DNA of 64,000 nt, taken from Bacillota bacterium (GTDB taxonomy: Bacteria; Bacillota; Clostridia; DSM-8532). The DNA lies in assembly GCA_022702935.2 (NCBI GenBank), contig JAKIML020000074.1, forward strand, positions 1 to 64,000, read 5' to 3'. Both the position numbers and the translations under genes were made by a program. The notes under the pieces were generated by a model. It was not told the DNA's origin, did no database searches, and saw only the letters and a list, made by a program, of their open reading frames with translations. Of the stretch, positions 16,897 to 26,749 are shown piece after piece. Every line of letters begins with the position of its first letter. Position 1 is the stretch's first letter.

Positions 16897-18630
16897 TTAC
16901 TCTTTCAGACCAATGATTTGGCGGCTTTCCACCGGAATAATGTTCCCCTCAATATCCACCACCTCTGTCACATCGCTCATCCTCTGGAAGAAGGCAGCCG
17001 CTGCGGCGCGCGTGAGAGGAAGATCCTTGCCATAGGTCTCAATGGTCTTTTTGGTGGCCGAAGTACCATTGGAGAAATTATTGATATACATAAAGATAAT
17101 TGCTTCTTCCAGGCTATAGTCCAGTCCATAAACCGCAGCTATAATCTGGGCTATCTGGCCCCGGTTAAGACGCTTGTCGTAGGCCGAAGGATCGGTATAG
17201 CCCTGGAAGGGCAAATGATAGGGTGCCAAAGCTTGATAGAAGGCTTCGGCATAATGGGACCCTGCAGTGTCTTCATGATAGGGAACATTGCCATAGCGTG
17301 CCAGCATGATGGCAATCTGCGCCTCGGACAAGTTGTCCTCGGGTCCAAACCTTCCGCCGTACCCAGTGACGATGCCATGATCATAGGCCCACTTGATAGC
17401 ATCCTCATGGAGATAGCCAAAGAGGACATCGGTAAATGGGGTCTTTCCCTTCAAAATGGTACTGGAGGGTAGCTTGACTTTCAAGGGAACAGGCGTGGGC
17501 TTAGTGATAATCCCTTCGGTTCCAAAAGGATTGCAGGAACCCATTCGGTAGCTTGATAGCCCCCAATACCATAAGGAGCCATCCTTTTTCGTGACGTAAA
17601 TGTTATAGGCTCCTAATACCACATCCGCTGTATCATCCATGTATTTCTTGGGTTTTGCAACGATTTCCGGTTTGGTTTTGTTCACTTCACCGAAAAGCGG
17701 ACCCCAAAGCCATAGACTGCCATCCTCTTTGATAGCGGCTGTGTTGACCCAGTCGGCATGTACTGTGGCCACATTATCCATTACCTTTACCGGTGTTTCA
17801 ACATAATCCTGACTCACTTTACCGTTGCCGATCTGGCCGTAACTGTTGGACCCCCATGTCCACAGGCTCTTATCGGCCTTGATGGCCGCAGCATGCATGC
17901 TGCCGGCCGAAACATAGATGGCCCCATCCATCACTTTTGTAATAACATATTTAAATTCTGGGTTTTTGGGGTCATAGCGGAATACCCAATCCCACACACT
18001 CCCGTCTCTTTTTAAAGCCACAGTATGAGAACCCGATATGGAGACCATGATCACATCATCCATCATCTTTTTGGGTTTTGGGCATATCTCACGAGTCCCG
18101 TCACCGAGCTCACCATCGGTGTTTACACCCCACATATACAAGCTGCCATCAGCGGTGACATAGGCGCACATATCATTGCCGCATGCAGCAGAGACAACAT
18201 TATCGGCTATCTTTGTCAGTTCCCAGATATCACGGCCTTCCCGATAAGGTTCGATGGGGTTGGCCCCCTGAAACCAAAGACTGCCGTCATCCATAATATA
18301 CATCCAGCATAAGAGACCTGCAGCAATGGACCGAACCTTTCCATCATTCCTCACCTTAACCGGAGTTGTGGGTGTTTTAACATCAAAAAGCCCTAAGTCC
18401 CGTCCCCATTTGATAATGTCCTCGCCCCATCCCCAAAGCGTACCATCCTCATGAACAGCAATCACAAACCCGTTGGCATTGCTCAGTGTCTGATAGTATA
18501 CCTTGTTAAGATAAAGCCTCTCAGCCGTGGATGATGTCTGAAAAATGATTAAAAAAGACAGAACCATGGTCAGTAGGACCGTATTTTTAGATGAAACTCT
18601 GCGAAAATGATGATTTTTCATAATACACAA
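16897..18630 (-). CDS. Secreted RCC1-repeat protein with C-terminal SLH domains
   Basis: A roughly 577-residue exported protein. A signal peptide (TVLLTMVLSFLIIFQTSS region, about 14-32) precedes about six RCC1-type repeats (about 45-390), recognised by recurring GSLWxWG and HTVALKRDGS/AAIKADKSLW units, which form a beta propeller. About 405-560 contain two or three S-layer homology segments (FTDVLFGYLHEDAIKWAYDHGIV begins the first, seen in part) that anchor it to the cell wall. A TTG at 18630 and an ATG at 18621 both follow a GGAGGAGG site; either could be the start. It is monocistronic. The ligand is unknown. Confidence 0.9.
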   Translation of the reverse strand: MCIMKNHHFRRVSSKNTVLLTMVLSFLIIFQTSSTAERLYLNKVYYQTLSNANGFVIAVHEDGTLWGWGEDIIKWGRDLGLFDVKTPTTPVKVRNDGKVRSIAAGLLCWMYIMDDGSLWFQGANPIEPYREGRDIWELTKIADNVVSAACGNDMCAYVTADGSLYMWGVNTDGELGDGTREICPKPKKMMDDVIMVSISGSHTVALKRDGSVWDWVFRYDPKNPEFKYVITKVMDGAIYVSAGSMHAAAIKADKSLWTWGSNSYGQIGNGKVSQDYVETPVKVMDNVATVHADWVNTAAIKEDGSLWLWGPLFGEVNKTKPEIVAKPKKYMDDTADVVLGAYNIYVTKKDGSLWYWGLSSYRMGSCNPFGTEGIITKPTPVPLKVKLPSSTILKGKTPFTDVLFGYLHEDAIKWAYDHGIVTGYGGRFGPEDNLSEAQIAIMLARYGNVPYHEDTAGSHYAEAFYQALAPYHLPFQGYTDPSAYDKRLNRGQIAQIIAAVYGLDYSLEEAIIFMYINNFSNGTSATKKTIETYGKDLPLTRAAAAAFFQRMSDVTEVVDIEGNIIPVESRQIIGLKE

Positions 18631-18766
18631 GATTCCTCCTCCAACAAGCGCTATGCAACGCCCCTAATAGAAATTGTATTATATATTGATAAATTTTTCT
18701 ATAAATTACGATTAAAGTATCAAAATAAGGCATCATAAGACAGTTTCAGTCGCAGATGATTGTATG

Positions 18767-18799
18767 AAAAAACCAGCTCCTTGATTAGAGCTGGTTTTT
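18767..18799. terminator. Strong hairpin terminator
   Basis: A perfect 12-base stem (AAAAACCAGCTC 18768-18779 with its complement 18788-18799) has A- and T-tracts on both sides. It lies 55 bases past the end of the CPBP remnant on the minus strand. Confidence 0.85.
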
Positions 18800-18854
18800 G
18801 TGTCTCTTTATGAATACTGGTCATGTATCTCCAATGAAATAGAGCATGGCATTA

Positions 18855-19235
18855 TTACTCCTGCACACCCTTTATTTGACCACGACGCTTTCTGATATAG
18901 AGCAGTGATACCAGGGCCAGCGCAATAAGCTGTGCAATCAATGAACGTGCAATCTGCAGCTCGTCAATACCTGAATCGGTTTTGATGTGCAGCACATTGA
19001 TAATGGTGTTGTTGAAAAAATGATCAGCCAGACTAAACCATATGAGACCCGTCATTTCAAAGAGCATTCCCCACATAAGGGCTATGGTTCCCGACAGAAT
19101 AATATAGCCCAAGCTGTAAACAAGCATGTTCTGGAGCGTCATGTTTCCATCGGCCCAGCTTCGTATAGGCATGACAATATGCCATAGGCCGAAAAGCAAA
19201 CCCGCCCCTGCATTGGCTATGGCAAAGCTCCTGTC
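18855..19235 (-). pseudogene. CPBP (CAAX-type) membrane protease, N-terminally truncated remnant
   Basis: The open frame keeps only the C-terminal half of a CPBP intramembrane metalloprotease: AGLLFGLWHIV (second conserved motif), a middle helix, and LADHFFNNTIIN (third motif). The first conserved motif, EExxxR with the catalytic Glu, is missing. An in-frame TGA (19236-19238) closes the frame upstream, and no other frame there encodes it. The only start available is TTG, without a good ribosome-binding site. It is most simply a decayed gene; a functional short protein seems unlikely. Confidence 0.6.
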
Positions 19236-19510
19236 TCAAAATTCAAATCTCCCTGATCCTGATTTTTAATAGCCCTTTAAGCGAATATTTCAGCTTAATC
19301 ACAGACATTCTAAACAGACGTTACGTTAAGAAAAAACTACCCCTAGAAACATCACGTATATTATACAACAGCAGGCGCAATTTTCCAGAAATAATTCGGC
19401 ATCCTCCTTACGGAAATAAGGACGATTAATGAAAAGCACACATATCAGCGGATGAACCAACATATGTGCTTACTTTAAATACTATATATTAAACTGACAG
19501 CAAAATCCCA
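19236..19510. other. Non-coding gap between rpoD and the CPBP remnant
   Basis: No gene seen. It holds the probable rpoD terminator (19434-19471) and AT-rich sequence. A short open frame of about 20 codons on the minus strand (around 19310-19245) shows no resemblance to the missing protease N-terminus. Confidence 0.5.
19434..19471 (-). terminator. Probable terminator of rpoD
   Basis: An imperfect stem pairs AAGCACA-CATAT (19434-19445) with CATATGTGCTT (19461-19471), with a two-base bulge. A short T-tract follows on the minus strand. It lies 40 bases past the rpoD stop. Confidence 0.5.
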
Positions 19511-20764
19511 TCAATCCAGGAAATCCTTGAGCTTCTTGCTGCGGCTGGGATGACGGAGCTTACGAAGAGCCTTGGCTTCAATCTGACGGATTCTTTCACG
19601 GGTGACATTAAACTCCCGTCCCACTTCTTCAAGGGTGCGGGCCCGGCCATCGTCAAGACCGAAGCGCAGGCGCAATACCTTTTCTTCACGTGGGGTCAGG
19701 GTATCCAGCACATCAATGAGCTGCTCCTTCAGCAGGGTAAAGGCTGCTGATTCGGCAGGCGCCGGTGCGTCATCATCGGGAATGAAGTCTCCTAAATGGC
19801 TGTCCTCTTCTTCACCGATAGGTGTTTCCAGCGATACAGGCTCCTGGGAGATCTTCATAATATCCCTGACCTTGTCCTCGCTCATGCCCATTTCCTTGGC
19901 AATCTCCTCAGGGGTGGGATCCCGGCCTAGTTCCTGAAGAAGCTGTCTGGAAACGCGAATTAATTTATTAATGGTCTCCACCATATGAACGGGAATACGG
20001 ATGGTTCTGGCCTGATCAGCAATGGCTCTGGTAATGGCCTGTCTAATCCACCAGGTGGCATAGGTGCTGAATTTAAAGCCCTTTCGGAAGTCAAACTTCT
20101 CAACGGCTTTAATAAGGCCCAGATTTCCTTCCTGAATCAGATCCAGGAAGAGCATGCCCCTGCCCACATAACGCTTAGCAATGCTGACCACAAGGCGCAG
20201 ATTGGCCTCGGCCAGGCGTTTTTTGGCCTCCTCATCGCCCTGCTCCATTTTTTTAGCCAGTTCAATTTCCTCATCAGAAGACAGAAGAGGCACCTTGCCT
20301 ATTTCCTTCAGATACATTCTGACAGGATCATCGATGCTGATCCCTTCAGGAATGGTAATGTCAATGTCCTCTTCCTCAATATCATCAATGAACTGAAGAT
20401 CCTCAAAATCTTCCTCTATATTCTCAGCAACAATTTCGACACCCATTTTTTCAAGGGCTTCATAAACCTTTTCAATCTGATCGGGAGAAATGTCCACACG
20501 CTCAAAGGCATCCTCAATCTCACGATAAGTGAGCATGCCTTTCTCCCTGCCTTCCTCGGCAAGCTCCCTCAGGATATTCTTTGGATCCTTGCCTCCGTCC
20601 TTGGCATTTGACTTATTTTCCTCAGCTTTGGTTTCACGATTTTCCCCAGCATCAGATACACTATCAGCCTTCTTCACTGAGATCACTTCTTGATCCTCAG
20701 GCTGCAGCTTTTCGGTTTTCTTACCCTTTGTTGTACCGGCATTTCTCTTTTTCATTTCTGCCAT
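19511..20764 (-). CDS. rpoD: RNA polymerase primary sigma factor SigA/RpoD
   Basis: A 417-residue housekeeping sigma factor. A charged N-terminus (1-60) leads to region 1.1-like sequence, region 1.2 ([18 protein letters not shown]), region 2 ([18 protein letters not shown] and [17 protein letters not shown] for -10 binding), region 3, and region 4 ([20 protein letters not shown]) for -35 recognition. Many of the promoters in this window fit its consensus. It lies 36 bases after dnaG, the conserved macromolecular-synthesis arrangement. Confidence 0.98.
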   Translation of the reverse strand: MAEMKKRNAGTTKGKKTEKLQPEDQEVISVKKADSVSDAGENRETKAEENKSNAKDGGKDPKNILRELAEEGREKGMLTYREIEDAFERVDISPDQIEKVYEALEKMGVEIVAENIEEDFEDLQFIDDIEEEDIDITIPEGISIDDPVRMYLKEIGKVPLLSSDEEIELAKKMEQGDEEAKKRLAEANLRLVVSIAKRYVGRGMLFLDLIQEGNLGLIKAVEKFDFRKGFKFSTYATWWIRQAITRAIADQARTIRIPVHMVETINKLIRVSRQLLQELGRDPTPEEIAKEMGMSEDKVRDIMKISQEPVSLETPIGEEEDSHLGDFIPDDDAPAPAESAAFTLLKEQLIDVLDTLTPREEKVLRLRFGLDDGRARTLEEVGREFNVTRERIRQIEAKALRKLRHPSRSKKLKDFLD

Positions 20765-20800
20765 TTTCTCTTACTCCACCCCTCGGTTTTTTTGCAGTTT

Positions 20801-22594
20801 TCAGGTCATCTTTCTGAGCTCTGCAATACGCTCGGCCCTTCTACTGAATTCTAACCCCAATTCCTGCCTTCTAACACCATCTTGTTCATTCTTAATTCTT
20901 TCAATGGTCTGTTTTTGTATCTCTTCCAGCTTTAACAGCTCCAGCTTGTTGAGAAGCTGTGTTAAAGCCTTTTCTACATCCTCAAGTTCACACTTGGTTT
21001 CCGAAATATGCACAAGGTAGGAGGCTACCCCGGGCTCAACTTCACTAAGAAGCTCGGCCAGCATGCAGCTTTTATTGTTCTCCAGCTTATCATAAAGCTT
21101 CTCGGCTACCCTTCTGGCTCCCGGATCGGTGAACTGTGTAAGGTCATAGGCCTTCAAAACCTTAGAATACAACCGGTTCTCCAAGCAAAGCATGACTAAT
21201 AGCATGTATTCCAATTCACCGTATCGTTGTTCAACCTGCGGTAAACTGAAGGAGGATTGAGTCCCTCTCCGCTCAGGAGATTTATTGGGTTTTCTCTGGT
21301 TCGCCTGATTCTTTCTCATCCGTTTATTAATCTCGCTTTGAAGCGACTCCAGGGAAATCCCATATTGCTCGGCATAGCTTTTTGCATACAATTCGCGTTC
21401 GATACTGTTGTCATGATTGGCCAGAATATCAGCAACACTATTGAGTAGTTTTAGTTTATCTTCAACAGTATCCAGATTATTCATGCCCTTCTGGACTCTA
21501 ATCTTGTAGTCTAGCAGGGATATTGCCCTATCCACAAGGTTTTTAAACTTTTCCGGCCCGTTATTTCTTATATATTCATCGGGATCCTTGCCTTGGGGGA
21601 TCATCAGGACCCTCACCTGGCATCCGGCCTCCTCCAGAATATCCAGTCCTCTAAGCGTGGCTGCCTGACCGGCTGAGTCGGTATCGTAGGCAATAATCAC
21701 CTCATCGGCATACTTTTTAAGAATCCAGGCCTGCATTTGTGTCAAGGCTGTTCCCAATGAAGCTACCGCATAATCTATACCCGCCTGATGAAGGGATATG
21801 ACATCCATGTATCCTTCCACAATGAGCAATTTCTTGCTTGAGCTCTGTCTGGCATAATTGAGACCGTAAAGTTCCCGGCTCTTGTTATAGACAGGCGAAT
21901 CCGGCGAATTCATGTATTTGGGCTGGGATTGGTCCATGACACGACCACCAAAGCCTATGATATTTCCCCGAATATCAAAGATGGGAAACATGATGCGGCC
22001 ATGGAACCTATCAATCAATTCACCGTTTTTTGATTTTATGGAAAGCCCTGACGTTAAAAGAAGTTCTGCTGGAACCCCCTTATTGAGAAAATGATGGGAC
22101 AGCTCGCTCCAACCAGAGGGCGATAAACCCAAACCGAACTGGCGAATGGTTTTTTCGGTCAAACCACGCCTTTTCAAGTAGCCTTGTGCTTCCCTTCCCT
22201 CCTTACCGGCTAGGCATGAAAAAAAGAATCGCGCTGCCTCTTTGTTAAGTTCCAGCAATTCTTTTCGCTTATTGGCTTTTTCCCTTTCACCTTGGTCATC
22301 GGGCTCGGGCAACGTGATTCCTGCTCTGTCCGCAAGATGCTTCAATGCCTCTAAAAAATCCAGATGCTCAATGTTCATAACGAATTGAATCACGCTTCCG
22401 CCCTTATTGCAGCCAAAGCAATAAAAAAACTGCTTGGCAGGTTCAACACTGAAGGAAGGTGTCTTTTCATTATGAAAGGGGCAAAGGCCAAAATATCTTC
22501 TGCCTTTTCGCTCAAGCTTCACATACTGAGACACAACGTCAACAATGTCATTGCGCAGTCTCACTTCTTCTATGAGCTCATCAGGATAATACAT
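20801..22594 (-). CDS. dnaG: DNA primase DnaG
   Basis: A 597-residue primase that makes RNA primers for replication. The N-terminal zinc-binding domain has C38, H41, C59 and C62 (CHC2 type). The TOPRIM core includes LLIVEGYMDVISLHQAG and IIAYDTDSAGQAA with acidic metal ligands, and EKTIRQFGLGLSPSGW precedes it. The C-terminal helicase-binding region (about 450-597) is present. The ATG follows GAGG by seven bases. It sits between dgt and rpoD, as in many Clostridia. Confidence 0.98.
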   Translation of the reverse strand: MYYPDELIEEVRLRNDIVDVVSQYVKLERKGRRYFGLCPFHNEKTPSFSVEPAKQFFYCFGCNKGGSVIQFVMNIEHLDFLEALKHLADRAGITLPEPDDQGEREKANKRKELLELNKEAARFFFSCLAGKEGREAQGYLKRRGLTEKTIRQFGLGLSPSGWSELSHHFLNKGVPAELLLTSGLSIKSKNGELIDRFHGRIMFPIFDIRGNIIGFGGRVMDQSQPKYMNSPDSPVYNKSRELYGLNYARQSSSKKLLIVEGYMDVISLHQAGIDYAVASLGTALTQMQAWILKKYADEVIIAYDTDSAGQAATLRGLDILEEAGCQVRVLMIPQGKDPDEYIRNNGPEKFKNLVDRAISLLDYKIRVQKGMNNLDTVEDKLKLLNSVADILANHDNSIERELYAKSYAEQYGISLESLQSEINKRMRKNQANQRKPNKSPERRGTQSSFSLPQVEQRYGELEYMLLVMLCLENRLYSKVLKAYDLTQFTDPGARRVAEKLYDKLENNKSCMLAELLSEVEPGVASYLVHISETKCELEDVEKALTQLLNKLELLKLEEIQKQTIERIKNEQDGVRRQELGLEFSRRAERIAELRKMT

Positions 22595-22714
22595 ATGGTA
22601 ACCTCATAAACTTTATTATTCGACAGATTGCCCCGTTTTCCTTCTCAGGCGGTAAATATTTTAGCACAGAAATCACGGTTTTCAAAACATAGATTTTATG
22701 CGCTCTTTAGGGCT

Positions 22715-23716
22715 TTAACTCAGCCACGAGACAGGAACAAACAGTTCCTGGAACTTCCGAACCGCATAGCGATCGGTCATGCCGGCAATATAGTCCAGAA
22801 CCACCCGCTCCACTCCATCAATGTCTATATACGCCTGGAAGTCACGAGGGAGAAGCTGCGGCTTATTCATGAGATACAAAAACAACTCCCGGATCATGTG
22901 CTCGGCCTTTGACTCCTCTTTCTTGGCAATGGAGCCCACATACACATTCTCAAACATGAAGTTTCTCAGGTAGTTGGTGGCTTCCTGAAAGTCTCTGCTC
23001 ATCCGGATGCACTGACCATCCTGACTATTCTTAATAATATTGACAATCATATTATTAATGCGCTTGGACGACGTATTTCCTAGAACCTCGGAGCAATCCC
23101 TGGGGATGTCCTTTTCAGTGATAATGCCGCCGCGAATGGCGTCTTCAATGTCATGATTGATATAGGCAATCTTGTCGGCATAACGGACGATTTGCCCTTC
23201 CAGGGTCGTGGGGATGGAATTGCCGGTATGGCCTCGGATACCTTCACGGACCTCCCAGGTCAGGTTCAGCCCTTGCCGATCCTTTTCCAGCACCTCAACC
23301 ACCCGTACACTCTGCTCATTATGCTTAAAGCCGAAGGAGCAGACATCGTCCAAAACCCTCTCGCCTGCGTGTCCAAAGGGTGTATGACCTAAGTCATGGC
23401 CCAGGGCTATGGCCTCGGTTAAGTCTTCATTGAGTCTTAGCCCCCTGGCCAATGTCCGAGCAATCTGTGAAACCTCCAGGGTATGGGTGAGCCGTGTTCT
23501 ATAATGATCCCCTTCCGGCGAGATAAAAACCTGGGTCTTGTGTTTGAGCCGCCTGAAGGCTTTGGAATAGATGATCCTGTCCCTGTCACGCTGAAAATCA
23601 GTCCTCACATCACAGGGGGTTTCACTTCTTTCCCTTCCTTTGCTATGACGGCTCAGGCTCGCAAACTCAGATAGATTCTTCTCTTCCATTTCTTCTAAAT
23701 ATTCACGGATGCTCAT
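22715..23716 (-). CDS. dgt: dGTPase-like HD-domain triphosphohydrolase
   Basis: A 333-residue HD-superfamily protein of the deoxyguanosinetriphosphate triphosphohydrolase-like group, which removes triphosphate from dNTPs. The metal site is formed by HTLEVSQIAR and GHDLGHTPFGHAGE. SKAFRRLKHKTQVF is an N-terminal family motif and DKIAYINHDIEDA carries a later metal ligand. I chose the ATG at 23716, five bases after GGAGG; an in-frame GTG at 23728 overlaps the ribosome-binding site. It probably heads the dgt-dnaG-rpoD unit. Confidence 0.95.
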   Translation of the reverse strand: MSIREYLEEMEEKNLSEFASLSRHSKGRERSETPCDVRTDFQRDRDRIIYSKAFRRLKHKTQVFISPEGDHYRTRLTHTLEVSQIARTLARGLRLNEDLTEAIALGHDLGHTPFGHAGERVLDDVCSFGFKHNEQSVRVVEVLEKDRQGLNLTWEVREGIRGHTGNSIPTTLEGQIVRYADKIAYINHDIEDAIRGGIITEKDIPRDCSEVLGNTSSKRINNMIVNIIKNSQDGQCIRMSRDFQEATNYLRNFMFENVYVGSIAKKEESKAEHMIRELFLYLMNKPQLLPRDFQAYIDIDGVERVVLDYIAGMTDRYAVRKFQELFVPVSWLS

Positions 23717-23762
23717 GGACACCTCCACGATAGAATCTATTCTATATTTATACCCAAAAAAA

Positions 23763-23784
23763 TACGGCGGGAAATACCGCCGTA
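23763..23784 (-). terminator. Terminator of abrB
   Basis: A perfect eight-base GC-rich stem (23763-23770 with 23777-23784) is followed on the minus strand by seven T, between abrB and dgt. Confidence 0.9.
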
Positions 23785-23833
23785 GTAGTTTCTATTAACC
23801 GCAAGGACATTTTTGCAGGAATCCTTTTAAAGA

Positions 23834-24073
23834 TTACATGTCCTTAAGACAATCCTCACAAATCACCTTGCCTTTGAAGGTGATAACCTCGGGTTTAGCT
23901 ACATCACAAAAAACACATCTTGGGATATATTTATCAAGGACTACATTTCCATCGTCATCAACATACATTTCAATGTCGTCGCCCTCGTTGATATTTAACT
24001 CTTTACGCAATGACTTTGGAAGAACGATTCTTCCTAATGAGTCAAGTTTTCTTACATAACCTGTAGCCCGCAT
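23834..24073 (-). CDS. abrB: AbrB/SpoVT-family transition-state regulator with C-terminal zinc ribbon
   Basis: A 79-residue DNA-binding protein. The N-terminal swapped-hairpin AbrB domain (TGYVRKLDSLGRIVLPKSLR, then INEGDDIEMYVDDDGNVVL) is followed by a CxxC...CxxC tail (CVFC at about 57-60 and CEDC near 73-76) suited to one zinc. AbrB proteins control the transition to stationary phase and sporulation. The Cys tail differs from B. subtilis AbrB and is more like clostridial paralogues. An AAGGAGG site precedes the ATG; it is monocistronic. Confidence 0.95.
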   Translation of the reverse strand: MRATGYVRKLDSLGRIVLPKSLRKELNINEGDDIEMYVDDDGNVVLDKYIPRCVFCDVAKPEVITFKGKVICEDCLKDM

Positions 24074-24258
24074 GAAATATCCTCCTTAAAATAGACAGTA
24101 ACTCTTTCTGATTATATTAAATTATATCATAAATTGTCATAATGTGAAGTGAAAAGTTTAAAAAAAGGCGATGACTTCTGGATTTCACGCGTTTTTTTCC
24201 ACTTATTTGAAGCCAGGCTGGAACGGATTACTGATGCTTGAAATTCCTCCCACATCCG

Positions 24259-24846
24259 TCAGCCCAAAAACAGGTACAGCAGCATAGAAACACTGATCAG
24301 CACAAGGGCCAAAACCGATCCGATTCTGTTAAAAATGAAATAGGTATCGGTAAGCTCCACTTCCCTAATGCTGAACATATGGCTGAACCTGAACATCTCC
24401 TCAGGGTAAAGCAGATTAAGCACACACATTATGATGACAAAATCGCCCAATAGGATAACGCCCAGGCCACCCCCCAAGATGATGGAAAGAATGGTCATAA
24501 AAAGTACCCAAATAGCTCCGGCTATACCTATGGCAGAACGCTTTCTGGCTTCTTTCTCGGCCTTTTTCTGGTACTCGGCCTCCAAGTCAATCTCTTTAAC
24601 ACACCACTCGGGAAGATCACTGAGGCATTCGGAGCAGCGGCTCTGGTTAAGTTTATTGGCGGTATTGCATTGGGGGCAAATCTTATACTTTTTCGGTTGA
24701 GTAAAACATCCTTTGGATTTCCTGGCCGGTGCTTCAACCACCACCTTATAATCGTGATTGGTTTTTGCCAAAGAATAACCGCAGCTTTTACAGAACACAC
24801 TGAGGTCCTGATTGGCGTCCCCGCACTTAGGGCATATTTGGGGCAT
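24259..24846 (-). CDS. Double zinc-ribbon membrane protein
   Basis: A 195-residue protein. Two zinc ribbons occupy the N-terminal half (ICPKCGDANQDLSVFCKSCG, then ICPQCNTANKLNQSRCSEC), joined by a basic linker. A charged helix (about 90-110) leads to two hydrophobic segments (about 113-150) and a final one (about 177-194). I chose the ATG at 24846, seven bases after GGGAGG. No specific function can be assigned; the layout suggests a membrane-anchored scaffold or regulator. It is monocistronic. Confidence 0.8.
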   Translation of the reverse strand: MPQICPKCGDANQDLSVFCKSCGYSLAKTNHDYKVVVEAPARKSKGCFTQPKKYKICPQCNTANKLNQSRCSECLSDLPEWCVKEIDLEAEYQKKAEKEARKRSAIGIAGAIWVLFMTILSIILGGGLGVILLGDFVIIMCVLNLLYPEEMFRFSHMFSIREVELTDTYFIFNRIGSVLALVLISVSMLLYLFLG

Positions 24847-25105
24847 AGGACATCCTCCCATCCATAAGTATGCTTTCCTTCTATTTTACTCCTATAGGAC
24901 CCCAATGGCAAATTTAAGTTCATAAGGAACGGACGGACCGAAAATGGCACGATGTAACAAAAAAACTCCGAAGTGAAAACAGGAATGAGCCTGGTCATGA
25001 TAAACGGTGGAAGGAAAGTAAATTTAAGGCACAAAACACTCAAAGTCCGGCTAAAGTGTTTCATAGAAACAGTTCTGTTGTTCGAAAATTTTCTTAAAAA
25101 GGGTA

Positions 25106-25134
25106 TTGTGGTTTTTGAAGTTATGCATTATAAT
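25106..25134 (+). promoter_or_regulatory. Promoter of tRNA-Pro
   Basis: TTGTGG (25106-25111) is 17 bases from a perfect TATAAT (25129-25134); the tRNA begins 15 bases further on. The preceding part of this gap (24862-25105) shows nothing else identifiable. Confidence 0.7.
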
Positions 25135-25149
25135 ATGTTTTGTCGCTGT

Positions 25150-25227
25150 CGGGGTGTAGCTCAGGTGGATTAGAGTGCTTGCTTGGGGTGCAAGAGGTCG
25201 CACGTTCAAGTCGTGTCACTCCGACCA
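25150..25227 (+). tRNA. tRNA-Pro (anticodon GGG)
   Basis: A 78-base cloverleaf with acceptor CGGGGTG/CACTCCG (one G-U), D-arm GCTC/GAGT, anticodon stem CTTGC/GCAAG with loop TTGGGGT (anticodon GGG), T-arm GCACG-TTCAAGT-CGTGT and encoded CCA. It reads CCC and CCU proline codons. It is flanked by its own promoter and terminator. Confidence 0.96.
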
Positions 25228-25229
25228 AG

Positions 25230-25268
25230 AAAAATCGTCAGAATTGTTAAACAGTTCTGACGATTTTT
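25230..25268 (+). terminator. Terminator of tRNA-Pro
   Basis: A perfect 14-base stem (25230-25243 with 25255-25268) ends in five T. The following 25269-25484 contains no gene I can support. Confidence 0.93.
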
Positions 25269-25484
25269 CATTTCACTTATGTTTACCTGTGTACTGTTCC
25301 TCTATATTAGAAAAAAAGTGTGAATGCATTTATAGGAAGCAAGCCGGTCAGTCAATAGAACTAATCGGCGTGTTATGTACATATTATTGATGATGCTTTT
25401 GATGTTGACTCTTGCGCATGTTTAATCATCCGCCCCTATAAATCTTCTGTTTATTCTATATAATAGACATGGAGGTTATTTGCT

Positions 25485-26636
25485 ATGAAGAGAATAAAGG
25501 GTTATCGACCCCGCTCAGAAAAGCGGTATGGCTATAAATTTCTGTTTCTTTTACTGATTCCTCTGGCCATATTGATTAAATGGCTCATGTCCCTGTCGCC
25601 CCAGTTTACCGAAAGATATTATACCCAAGGCCTGTATAAATACATTATGCAGCCTGTCAGCTTATTTACAGGGCTCTTCCCCTTCTCGGTGGCAGAGATA
25701 GCTCTCATTCTTCTTGTCATCATCGTTCCGATAAGGCTTATCTATCGCATTATTCAATCGGTACGGCACCAAAAATGGACCTATCTGTTCAGGTTTCTCG
25801 CCAATCTTGTGATGATAGGCTCCCTATGGTTCTTTATACAGGTTCTCGTATGGAATATTAACTATGAGCGCTTGTCTTTTGCTGAAAACGCTCAGATCGA
25901 GATACAGGACTCCTCGGTGGACGAGCTCTATGCACTTTGCCAGCAGCTCATTGACGACACCAATGCCCTTCGCCTAAAGGTCAGGGAGGACGAAAACGGT
26001 GTGATGATGCTGGAAGGGGATTTCGCCTCCATGTCCAGGCGAAGCCTATTGGCCTATGAAGCACTTGAAAAGCAGTATCCCTTCTTAAGCGGCAAATATG
26101 GCCGGCCCAAGCCCGTTCTGCTCTCCCGGCTCATGTCCCATACCAATATTATCGGCATCTATGCCTGCCTCACCGGTGAGGCCAATATAGACATTGATAT
26201 CCCTCCCATGGCCATCCCTTCCACCGCATTGCATGAGATGGCTCATCAGCGTGGCTTTGCCCGTGAAGACGAGGCCAACTATATCGCTTACCTGGCCTGT
26301 ATGGCCCATCCCGACCCAGATTTCAAGTACTCAGGGAGTGTCATGGCCCTGCAGTACTCCATGAACGCCCTTTATTCAGTCGCTCCGGATCGCTATTTCG
26401 AATTGGCCAAAACCTACGGCGAAGGATACCTCCGGGACCTTAAGCATGAGCAGGAATACTGGAAGCAATTCCAGGGACTTACCAGGCAGGTAGCCAATAA
26501 GGTCAATGATACCTACCTTAAGATGAACGGAGAGACCGATGGCGTAAGAAGCTACGGGAGGATGGTGGATCTGCTTCTGGCTGAAGCCAGAAACCGTAAA
26601 CATGTATCCGAGCTTGCCTCATCCACCGCAAAATAA
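25485..26636 (+). CDS. DUF3810 membrane protein with zinc-metalloprotease motif
   Basis: A 383-residue protein with three N-terminal hydrophobic segments (about 17-37, 57-86 and 93-118) and a large extracytoplasmic domain. HEMAHQRGF (about 247-255) is an HExxH zinc motif, with EANYIAYLAC just downstream supplying a probable third ligand Glu. This matches the DUF3810 family, presumed membrane proteases without a known substrate. A GGAGG site precedes the ATG. It is upstream of and codirectional with the SulP transporter, 113 bases away, so it may or may not share its transcript. Confidence 0.88.
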   Translation: MKRIKGYRPRSEKRYGYKFLFLLLIPLAILIKWLMSLSPQFTERYYTQGLYKYIMQPVSLFTGLFPFSVAEIALILLVIIVPIRLIYRIIQSVRHQKWTYLFRFLANLVMIGSLWFFIQVLVWNINYERLSFAENAQIEIQDSSVDELYALCQQLIDDTNALRLKVREDENGVMMLEGDFASMSRRSLLAYEALEKQYPFLSGKYGRPKPVLLSRLMSHTNIIGIYACLTGEANIDIDIPPMAIPSTALHEMAHQRGFAREDEANYIAYLACMAHPDPDFKYSGSVMALQYSMNALYSVAPDRYFELAKTYGEGYLRDLKHEQEYWKQFQGLTRQVANKVNDTYLKMNGETDGVRSYGRMVDLLLAEARNRKHVSELASSTAK

Positions 26637-26749
26637 TCAACATCAAAATATGAACATACTTGGATTTTGTGAATATTCCTAGTTTACACTGAACCCCTGA
26701 AGTGATAGTTTTATTAAGGCTAGACAAATTATTAAAGGGGTTTAAGGAA

